Below are positions 56,237 to 63,153 of a stretch of DNA of 64,000 nucleotides, piece by piece (position 1 is the stretch's first letter; every line of letters starts with the position of its first letter). Origin of the DNA: Bacillota bacterium (GTDB lineage: Bacteria; Bacillota; Clostridia; Acetivibrionales; DTU013). The notes beneath the pieces were generated by a model. That model worked only from the letters and a program-made list of their open reading frames with translations, made no database searches and had not been told where the DNA came from. A program made the translations under genes and the position numbers. The DNA lies in contig JAEZYU010000038.1 of NCBI GenBank assembly GCA_023418915.1, forward strand, positions 310,001 to 374,000, given 5' to 3'.

Positions 56237-56395
56237 CTATAGAAAACCTGATTGATCTCACTGTGCTGTTTACCTATGTATCTCAGTCAGGGTTATACTC
56301 ACTTCCTGATAACTATATTTAATGTGTACCCCCCAACATTTTTACTTTAACGGTCTGGAATACATATAGATACCGTCTTGTTATTAGCAGACTGC

Positions 56396-56522
56396 AACGA
56401 TTGCATTACTGTATAACTGTCTGATTAAATCACCACATAACGATTGCAGTCTGTGTAACTGTCTGTATAAATCACCAGATAACGATTGCAGTCTGTGTAA
56501 CTGCCTGATCAAGTCACCACAT
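56396..56522. repeat. 42-bp tandem repeat, three copies, overlapping a stop codon
   Basis: Units begin at 56396, 56439 and 56481 with the core AACGATTGCAGTCTGTGTAA and CTGxxTxAATCACCA. The last unit contains the stop codon (56514-56516) of the YfbK-like lipoprotein gene on the minus strand. The unit is 14 codons long in the overlapping minus frame. Confidence 0.88.
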
Positions 56523-58370
56523 GAGAACCGATGCCTTGTCCACCAGTTCAAGGAATTTCCTTCTGTACTCCCCGGCATCTTCTTCGATCGCTCTTTTCGC
56601 ACGCTGCTTCACTCCTGCAAAAGATGAATCACCTTTATACTGCGAATTCCTCAAGAGCATACCAAACTCGATGACCGCTGAGGCAAAAATGAAATCCTGA
56701 GATGGTTCGTCAGTTATGTGTCGGTCAGTGACTGTATGAACGATCTTGCTGCTTGTTTCGGTATTGGGTTCCTTGTATCGGAGCCTTACCTCCATCAACT
56801 CATTTTGCCATTCCTGGCGCATTTCTGTTGTCTGATATTTCAGTTGTGGTTCATCAGCTGCTTCACCGCTTTTATATGGAACTATTTCATAGAAGGCTAT
56901 GACTTCATGCCCTGCACCGATTTCCCCGGCATCCTTCGTATCGTCATCAAAATCCTCATTGCGAAGGATCCTGTTGTCATAGCCGATGAGGCGGTATTCC
57001 TTAATTTTAGCTGGGTTAAACTCTACTTGTATCTTCACGTCCTTTGCGATCGTTAAAAGAGTTGCTCCCATTTCATTGACAAGCACTTTCTTTGCCTCCA
57101 TCATGCTGTCGATATAAGCATAGTTACCATTACCCTTATCGGCGAGTGCTTCCATCTTATTATCTTTTATATTTCCGGTGCCAAAACCCAGAACACTGAG
57201 GAAGATACCTTCCTTCCTCTTATTCTCTATCAGTCTGGTAAGCTCTCCTTCACTGTTGACGCCGACGTTGAAATCACCGTCGGTAGCCAGTATCACACGG
57301 TTGTTGCCGCCACTAATAAAATTTTTCCTTGCCATCTTATAGGCAAGCTCGATACCAGCGCCGCCTGCTGTGGATCCGCCTGCCTCGAGCCCGTCCAGTG
57401 CAGCCAGTATCTTCTCCTTCTCATCGCCGCGGGCGCCTTCGAGTACTAAACCGGACGAACCGGCATATACCACGATGGAGACCTTGTCGTTTTCGCCAAG
57501 CTGCTCGACCAGGAGTCCAAAGGACGATTTGAGCAGCGGAAGCTTCATCGGACTATCCATTGAGCCCGATACATCAAGTAGAAAAACGAGATTTGATTTA
57601 GGGAGCTCCCGGCTTTCGACCTCTTTACCCTGAAGTGCAATCATGGCCAGGTAGTTATCTTCATTCCATGGACATTCTGCCAACTCCGTCGTAACCGAAA
57701 ACGGTACTTCGTCGGTTGGCTCAGGCAGATCATAGGAGAAATAATTGACCATCTCTTCGATCCGTACAGCATCTGCAGGCGGAAGATATCCATCCTCCAG
57801 AAATCGCCTCATATTGCTGTAAGAAGCCGTATCGACATCAATGGAAAAGGTGGACAGCGGTGACATGATGGCCTTCATCAGTCTGTTCTCTTCTATCACA
57901 TTGTATTCCTCAGTATTAAAAACGCCACCTTCCTTCGGCATCACAGGAAACAACCCGTTATCCCGCTGTACATCCATTACCATAGCCATTTCTGGTTCTG
58001 AAAATGTTACCATCGGTTCAGCCATCGTACCCCCTGTCAATTGGTCTTTGGATTTACTGGCACTGCTCGTGTTTTTTGTCTCATCCTGAGGTGAAGTCTG
58101 AGCGATGGAATAACCGTCACCTTCAGCACTCGTGGGTGTGGAAGCATGATCTGCCGGCGCTCCGTTCCCTGCCGCCTGAGATGTATGCTCTGAAGCTGCT
58201 CCGTTCCCTGCCAGCGGTGCCACGTAATCTGCCGACGGAGGCTCGTAATCTGTCGGCGTTTCACCTCCGGCAGCCGCAATATTTGCCTTCTGTGTACCGC
58301 ACCCTGCCATCGCCAATACTATAGCTGTGCATAGCAATGTCGCTAATAAAGCCCTTCCTCTCTTTTTCAT
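56514..58370 (-). CDS. YfbK-type vWA lipoprotein
   Basis: A 618-residue lipoprotein: signal peptide with lipobox (LAMAGC), ~120 residues of Ala/Thr/Ser/Gly linker, the YfbK N-terminal domain (PLSTFSIDVDTASYSNMRRFL, DAVRIEEMVNYFSYDLP), a vWA domain with intact MIDAS (FLLDVSGSM, GGSTAGG, ATDGDFNVGV) at about 275-450, and the C-terminal DUF3520 domain (VKIQVEFNPAKIKEYRLIGY, GAGHEVIAFYEIVP). It binds ligands at the cell surface; no partner is known. It is a second vWA lipoprotein in the window but unrelated in architecture to the giant one. The stop codon lies in a 42-bp array. Confidence 0.93.
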   Translation of the reverse strand: MKKRGRALLATLLCTAIVLAMAGCGTQKANIAAAGGETPTDYEPPSADYVAPLAGNGAASEHTSQAAGNGAPADHASTPTSAEGDGYSIAQTSPQDETKNTSSASKSKDQLTGGTMAEPMVTFSEPEMAMVMDVQRDNGLFPVMPKEGGVFNTEEYNVIEENRLMKAIMSPLSTFSIDVDTASYSNMRRFLEDGYLPPADAVRIEEMVNYFSYDLPEPTDEVPFSVTTELAECPWNEDNYLAMIALQGKEVESRELPKSNLVFLLDVSGSMDSPMKLPLLKSSFGLLVEQLGENDKVSIVVYAGSSGLVLEGARGDEKEKILAALDGLEAGGSTAGGAGIELAYKMARKNFISGGNNRVILATDGDFNVGVNSEGELTRLIENKRKEGIFLSVLGFGTGNIKDNKMEALADKGNGNYAYIDSMMEAKKVLVNEMGATLLTIAKDVKIQVEFNPAKIKEYRLIGYDNRILRNEDFDDDTKDAGEIGAGHEVIAFYEIVPYKSGEAADEPQLKYQTTEMRQEWQNELMEVRLRYKEPNTETSSKIVHTVTDRHITDEPSQDFIFASAVIEFGMLLRNSQYKGDSSFAGVKQRAKRAIEEDAGEYRRKFLELVDKASVLMW

Positions 58371-58899
58371 TTTTTGTTTCCTCCTTTTATATATCTATCT
58401 CTCTATATATTGGATTAGATTGAATTTTTAGTTTAAAAGTTCCATATGGTTATCATCCTTCCATTACACATAAACCGAAATATTAGTCCCTCTGAGAATA
58501 GGAATGGATGAAGTTGCTGACTTTTCTTGTGTCACTAGACAACCAATCACTGACTCAGTCTTCTATCTAGCAAACTCATCATTCCAAGGTACAGCATGAA
58601 TTATTTCATTCGAGTTTATAATGCTCAAAAATTCAGGTTTGGTGGTGTCCAATAGTGAGTTTTTTCAAGACTTACTCAGATAACGCTATATGATTCCATG
58701 TTATGTAAAACAATCATGGATAACAATCAATCCTTGATTTAATTTACTTCTCAAAACCTGTAATTTTGAACATTGCACTTTTTATTTCATTATGTGAACC
58801 ATACATTCTCCATTGATGGAGATGAAGAAGATAGCCGACCGAAGAAACATGTTCTCTTTTTTTGCATTTGCTAATTTACACCATCATACGGACGTAATA
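58371..58899. other. gene-free AT-rich stretch
   Basis: No gene, RNA or insertion element was recognised between the YfbK-like start and the 15-bp array. It presumably holds the YfbK-like promoter. Short protein-like stretches on the minus strand (around 58550-58680) are interrupted by stops and could be relics, but I cannot name them. Confidence 0.4.
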
Positions 58900-59005
58900 G
58901 ATACGGACATATTTGATATGAACATAATTGATACGGACATTACCGATACGGACATTACTGATACGGACATTACTGATATGGACATTACTGATATGGACAT
59001 TACTG
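58900..59005 (+). repeat. 15-bp tandem repeat encoding DTDIT-like pentapeptides
   Basis: About seven units of GATACGGACATTACT (starts every 15 bp from 58900). They lie inside an 81-codon open frame (58813-59058) that would encode DTDITDTDIT-like pentapeptides. The frame lacks a ribosome binding site and any flanking domain, so I annotate the array rather than a gene. Confidence 0.85.
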
Positions 59006-59032
59006 ATGACATAAACACTCGATATCAGATTA

Positions 59033-59160
59033 TGGTCAAAAATTCAAGTATAGGCTGAAAACGCAGTTAAAAAGTGAATATTGTTTGGTTTTATATGGTA
59101 TAATTACACTATTTTTAAGCTTATGTCAACTAAAAGTGCCTATACTTGAATTTTTGACCA
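59033..59160. mobile_element. 128-bp MITE-like element with perfect 23-bp terminal inverted repeats
   Basis: TGGTCAAAAATTCAAGTATA plus GGC (59033-59055) is exactly complementary to 59138-59160. The 82-bp interior is non-coding and AT-rich. Compact size, perfect ends and lack of ORF fit a non-autonomous transposable element or long hairpin RNA. A diverged relative with the same TTCAAGTA core is at 8909-9056. No clear target-site duplication was seen. Confidence 0.65.
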
Positions 59161-59402
59161 CAAATCATCTTTTCAACAAAAAATTAAGTTTACTGGGAAA
59201 ATATATCTGATCGAAGGCACCCATACTATAGTGATTCCTGATAAAGATAACGCTTGATGAGGCCAAAAAACGCAGTATGTCTGGGGAGCGAAGGTATTGA
59301 TCCAGGTATCAAAGAAAACCTAGACACATTTAAAGACCGACGATAGTGATGCTTACGATATGAACCCTATGGAAGTGGTCCCCAACAAGAGCGGACCCTG
59401 AC

Positions 59403-59940
59403 GGAAAGTCGACGCAGGCCAAAGCGGACTTCACCGGTTAGCAGGTGTCGACAGAAAAGATACTACCGGAAAGTCGACGCAGGCCAAAGCGGACTTCACC
59501 GGTTAGCAGATGTCGAGGGAATAGATACTACCAGAAAGTCGACGCAGGCCAAAGCAGACTTCACCGGTTAGCAGGTGTCGATGGAAGAGACACTGACGGA
59601 AAGTCGACGCAGGCCAAAGCGGACTTCACCGGTTAGCAGGTGTCGATGGAAAAGATACTACCGGAAAGTCGACGCAGGCCAAAGCAGACTTCACCGGTTA
59701 GCAGGTGTCGACGGAAGAGACACTGACAGAAAGTCGACGCAGGCCAAAGCGGACTTCACCGGTTAGCAGATGTCGACGGAAGAGATACCGACGGAAAGTC
59801 GACGCAAATCAAAGCGGACTTCACCGGTTAGCAGGTGTCGACGGAAAAGATACTACCAGAAAGTCGACGCAGGCCAAAGCAGACTTTACCGGTTAGCAGG
59901 TGTCGACGGAAAAGATACTGACGGTAAGTCGGCGCAGAAG
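59403..59940. repeat. 65-bp tandem repeat array, eight full copies
   Basis: Units start exactly every 65 bp (59403, 59468, 59533, 59598, 59663, 59728, 59793, 59858) and a partial ninth at 59923. The constant part includes AAAGCGGACTTCACCGGTTA and two GTCGAC sites; the last ~20 bp vary among a few types (GATACTACC, CACTGAC). No spacers, so not CRISPR. Period 65 puts successive copies in different frames, giving several overlapping 63-codon frames of the same peptide, which I do not treat as genes. The 59161-59402 stretch before it shows no gene. Confidence 0.92.
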
Positions 59941-59989
59941 TGGCTGACACCTAATAAAAATGCTTGTCACTGAAAATGATTAGGAAAGG

Positions 59990-60496
59990 TCACCATCTTC
60001 CAATACAGATAAGGCGTTCTAAAACCGCTACAATGGCAGTTGTAATAATGTTGGAAGAAAGTATGGCCAGTATAAGATTACGTTTGTTTGAGGTGTCTTC
60101 TCTAAGAATGAGATACACTATTGGCAGCTCTATTATGACGGTCAGCAGCAATGACCCAGTGAAAATCATGTAATGTGGTCCTTTGTTAAAAGCGGCAGTA
60201 AGAGAGAACCCTCCTGTTACAGGTGAAAAACGGCTTGCACGCTCCAAATATGGCGCAAGAAACGAAAACAGATTCGCCAGTCCTATCACCAGGAATGCCT
60301 TCTTGGCCTTATCGACTTTTGCAAACTTGACGACCGCAAGAGTCTCTATCAGTAACGTGAAAATAACTGCAAGTGGAAAAATGGTCATTGGGCTAACAGT
60401 TACCCAGTGCCATGAAGAATTAGCATATACACCGGCAGGCAGCAACAAAAATATGGCTGCTGTACACAATGCGTCTCTAAAAAAACCCAGTTTCAT
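59990..60496 (-). CDS. small integral membrane protein, unknown
   Basis: A 168-residue protein with about five hydrophobic helices: a signal-like first segment (LCTAAIFLLLPAGVYA), then TIFPLAVIFTLLIETLAVV, FLVIGLANLFSFLAPYL, IFTGSLLLTVIIELPIVYLIL, and ILAILSSNIITTAIVAVLE. I do not recognise a named family. The helix containing Glu in LLIETLAVV and Glu in IIELPIVY recurs, hinting at a duplicated unit. The start has a GGGGGAAA site. The 3' end is 50 bp from the 65-bp array. Function unknown. Confidence 0.82.
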   Translation of the reverse strand: MKLGFFRDALCTAAIFLLLPAGVYANSSWHWVTVSPMTIFPLAVIFTLLIETLAVVKFAKVDKAKKAFLVIGLANLFSFLAPYLERASRFSPVTGGFSLTAAFNKGPHYMIFTGSLLLTVIIELPIVYLILREDTSNKRNLILAILSSNIITTAIVAVLERLICIGRW

Positions 60497-60669
60497 AAAT
60501 GATTTCCCCCTACTGAAAGAGATTTATAGCTATTTATATACATGTCGACTGGTATCTATGAAATATTGTTCCATTACAGCTTATATCCCAAGCAGAGGAA
60601 ATCCGCAATGCTTCAGGGAAATATTCGCATATTCGCACGCCACTATTACATACCCTGAACAATTCATTA

Positions 60670-60714
60670 CCCACCTACGCTTCACTTCTGCGAGATGTGT
60701 AGCTTAGAGGTGGG
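60670..60714 (+). terminator. hairpin with short U-tract
   Basis: CCCACCT (60670-60676) pairs with AGGTGGG (60708-60714), with a 31-nt loop and GTTTTC after it on the plus strand. No plus-strand gene precedes it, so it may be the remnant end of a lost element. The rest of the 340-bp gap (60497-60836) holds nothing recognisable. Confidence 0.5.
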
Positions 60715-60836
60715 CGTTTTCTTGTATTTAGTGATATATTTGTGTACATTTGGGTATCAGTGCAACTCATTGAAATAATAGCGCTTGATGAAATCAAATC
60801 ATTGTACAACTCCGAAACATTGGTTGGTGTCGCCCT

Positions 60837-61517
60837 TTATACCTTCTTTTCTTGTCTCTGTGTCCTGAATATTTTTCTGCAGATCAGCCTGCATATTACT
60901 AATATGAAATAGCCCAGCATCCCGCCTGCAGTATTCAGTATCAGGTCATCCACATCTGCAGCTCCGGCGGCCATTAAGTACTGCATAGCTTCTATCGCCA
61001 ATGAAGCTCCCAGTGATGCAATCAATATCCTAATGAACCGAGAGGTTTTTTCCCATATCAGCGGCAGCAAAAATCCCAATGGCATAAAGGCAACTATATT
61101 ACCAAGTAAATTCGTTACAATAATATTATTGTTGATATTAGCGTTCAGATAAAGAAATATCGTTCTGAACGGTACCAGATTCATGCTGCGAAAGAACGAG
61201 TTACGCATGTAGCCACGGCTGAACAAGGTAAGAAAAATCAACAAAGACAGGTACATTACCAAGAGGATAACCGATATTGCCCTGCTGAACGGAGCCACTT
61301 TTTTCAACACTTTGACAATCCCCTGTTTTTCTGCATCAGTCTGTTCACTTTCACCTTTCACGCTTGAAGTTATAGCGTTTTGTTTATTGCTTTTTCCAAC
61401 ACATAAAGCCGGTGTAGTTTGCATATTATCTTCTTCCACTCCTAAAGCCGGTGCGGTTTGCATATTATCTTCTTTCACTCCTAAAGCCGGTACAGTTTGC
61501 ATATTATCTTCTTCCAC
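60837..61517 (-). CDS. VanZ-family membrane protein with repeat-encoded N-terminus
   Basis: A 226-residue protein. From about residue 75 on it is a VanZ domain: helix ISVILLVMYLSLLIFLTLF, SMNLVPFRTIFLYL, NLLGNIVAFMPLGFLLPLIW, IASLGASLAIEAMQYLMAAGAADVDDLILNT and a last helix. VanZ proteins influence teicoplanin or lipoglycopeptide susceptibility by an unknown route. The first ~40 residues are in-frame copies of a 13-residue unit (EDNMQTAPALGVK) from a 39-bp array that continues upstream of the start. A TAA in one unit ends the upstream frame; initiation is at GTG 61517 or ATG 61502. Confidence 0.85.
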   Translation of the reverse strand: MEEDNMQTVPALGVKEDNMQTAPALGVEEDNMQTTPALCVGKSNKQNAITSSVKGESEQTDAEKQGIVKVLKKVAPFSRAISVILLVMYLSLLIFLTLFSRGYMRNSFFRSMNLVPFRTIFLYLNANINNNIIVTNLLGNIVAFMPLGFLLPLIWEKTSRFIRILIASLGASLAIEAMQYLMAAGAADVDDLILNTAGGMLGYFILVICRLICRKIFRTQRQEKKV

Positions 61518-61690
61518 TCCTAAAGCCGGTGCAGTTTACATATTATCTTCTTTCACTCCTAAAGCCGGTGCAGTTTGCATATTATCCTCTTTCACTCCTA
61601 AAGCTAGCTGTTGCAGTTTGCATATTATCTTCTTTCTCTCCTAAAGCCGGTGCAGTTTACATATTATCTTCTTCCACTCCTAAAGCCATT
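61407..61690. repeat. 39-bp tandem array across the VanZ start region, seven copies
   Basis: Units begin at 61407, 61446, 61485, 61524, 61563, 61602 and 61645; the sixth is 43 bp long (4-bp insertion), the others 39. In minus-strand reading every unit has GGAG, GAAGAAGATAAT and ATG, i.e. a potential initiation site, and 13 codons. Units at 61524 and 61645 carry GTTTACAT instead of GTTTGCAT, which turns ATGCAA into ATG-TAA. The array starts inside VanZ and ends 8 bp before the stop codon of the HD gene. Confidence 0.93.
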
Positions 61691-61691
61691 T

Positions 61692-62183
61692 TTACAAGTA
61701 CATGCTTTTAAGTAACCCAATTCCGGTGTCGGTCTTAAAGTACTTCTGACCGATAACCTCTATATGTTCCAGTTTAGAGTTGTTTTCAAATATATTAACG
61801 AGAAAATCAGCCTCAACTAGAATCTGAAAATCGGTGCCGTCGATTTTCCCATAAGAATGATGGTTTCCTATCAAATAACAGACCCTGTCAATAAACTCGC
61901 CGCTCAAGTCAAATTCCCGCAATATATTACGAGCTACCGGAGGGCCCTCAATTTCCTGATATTTTCCCGCTGATGATGAATATTTTCTTTCGCTTTCCAC
62001 TATACCAATATCATGAAGAATGGCAGCTGTCTCAAGTATCTTCAGCTTATCTTCAGCTATGCTCTCAAGCTCACCTATGCTTTTTGCGAACCCATATACC
62101 TTTATTGCATGGTTTACTCGCCTGACATCTCCATCGAAATACTCTATCATCTTCTTCATAATGGTGCCTGATATATTAGCCAT
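61692..62183 (-). CDS. HD-domain protein
   Basis: A 163-residue phosphohydrolase-fold protein. HD motifs: VNHAIKVYGFAKSI (first His), AAILHDIGIVES (His-Asp), then a later His pair IGNHHSYGKID and Asp in ILVEADFLVNIF, giving a complete metal site. The short single-domain form with IE-x-HP-like pattern points to hydrolysis of a nucleotide or similar phosphoester; the substrate is unknown. ATG 62183 follows GAGGGG; a TTG six codons earlier is possible. VanZ lies downstream on the same strand, separated by the 39-bp array, and may be in the same operon. Confidence 0.87.
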   Translation of the reverse strand: MANISGTIMKKMIEYFDGDVRRVNHAIKVYGFAKSIGELESIAEDKLKILETAAILHDIGIVESERKYSSSAGKYQEIEGPPVARNILREFDLSGEFIDRVCYLIGNHHSYGKIDGTDFQILVEADFLVNIFENNSKLEHIEVIGQKYFKTDTGIGLLKSMYL

Positions 62184-62244
62184 ATGATTCCCCTCTTTCA
62201 ATGTCCAAATTTTCCTAACTTTTTCTCAACCCTTCCAGATTGTA

Positions 62245-62397
62245 TTTTCATAAGCTAGTTAACACTTTCCTCAAGCAATTCTATCTTGATAGCGCTTCGG
62301 GCTGTTTTCATAAGCTACTCTACACTATCCTCTAGTCTATCTCGCTCATACCTTCGGGCTGTTCTTCATGCGTTACTTAACACTTTCCTCAAGCCTG
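62245..62397. repeat. degenerate ~60-bp tandem repeat, about 2.5 copies
   Basis: Units begin at 62245, 62305 and 62363; shared blocks are TTTTCATAAGCTA, AACACTTTCCTCAAG and CTTCGGGCTGT. The copies diverge, suggesting an older duplication. It lies upstream of the HD gene within a 308-bp gap that shows nothing else. Confidence 0.75.
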
Positions 62398-62491
62398 AAA
62401 ATTTAACCTAGACCTATTTTCTGTCGCTGAAGCCACAACTACTATCGACAATGAACAGGCACTGAATTCGGAGTCATTACCATGCCAACAT

Positions 62492-62878
62492 TCAGTCCGT
62501 ATCATCACTATCTATATTATCAGGAAATTCAGCATCACATGAAGCGTTCCTGCTGGTCTCAATTATCTCTCTTGCTTTTTCCAGCAGTGGAGACGGCACA
62601 AATAAATCTACTCCGAATATGGTTCGGCCCATAAAGACCATCATATAGCCTCCGGCTTCCTTGTATTTTCGCAATACCGGGATACCATCCGCATAGAGGA
62701 TTGCTTCGATAACATCCGCTTCCATACTGTTCGCAGCAGTCATCAAAAATGCACTTTCACTGCCTGTATCGTCATCATCTATTTCAGGTTCAAGTTTATC
62801 AACCAGGTCACAGTCACATTCACTACATCTGTAAAAGCCCTCTCTGTATTCCACTCTGCATTTGGGACAAAATGACAT
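62492..62878 (-). CDS. zinc-ribbon protein with DUF2007-like signalling domain
   Basis: A 128-residue soluble protein. An N-terminal zinc ribbon (FCPKCRVEYREGFYRCSECDCDL) is joined by an acidic linker to a ferredoxin-like alpha/beta domain (ANSMEADVIEAILYADGIPVL, VFMGRTIFGVDLFVPSPLLEKAREII) of the kind called DUF2007/putative signal-transducing protein. The domain resembles PII-like ligand sensors; the ligand is unknown. ATG 62878 follows GAGAGGTG. The chain ends in an acidic tail. Confidence 0.85.
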   Translation of the reverse strand: MSFCPKCRVEYREGFYRCSECDCDLVDKLEPEIDDDDTGSESAFLMTAANSMEADVIEAILYADGIPVLRKYKEAGGYMMVFMGRTIFGVDLFVPSPLLEKAREIIETSRNASCDAEFPDNIDSDDTD

Positions 62879-63153
62879 AAAATCACCTCTCATTCGGATT
62901 TTCAGGACATGGACATGGTAGTTTAAGTTGCTATATACATATAATAGCAATACTTTTGTATACATTCAACAAACAAAAGCTTTTACAGTCCACCTGTCCA
63001 CTCTGGTCTAGTAATTCCAATATTTTTCAGAATTAATTGTGAAACTCTAAATCTTTCATCCAAATGAATATATAAATACAATGAATAAACAAAAACATAG
63101 ATCAAAAAATAATGTCGATCACAGCTGTACAGAACCAGAAGGGAATCAATACA

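Noticed and set aside
58371..58899. Degenerate transposase in the gene-poor stretch
   Set aside because: Only short, stop-interrupted protein-like segments; no DDE or Y1 motif could be identified.
59403..59940. Possible CRISPR array or repeat-protein genes
   Set aside because: No spacers; several overlapping 63-codon frames encode the same peptide because the period is 65 bp, and none has a convincing translation start.
60670..60714. Right end of an IS200/IS605-type element
   Set aside because: The hairpin alone is not diagnostic; no tnpA, tnpB or matching left end was found.
61312..61711. Plus-strand frames with repeated Leu/Ser-rich peptides across the 39-bp array
   Set aside because: They are antisense readings of the VanZ/HD minus-strand genes and of the array; no ribosome binding site or family.
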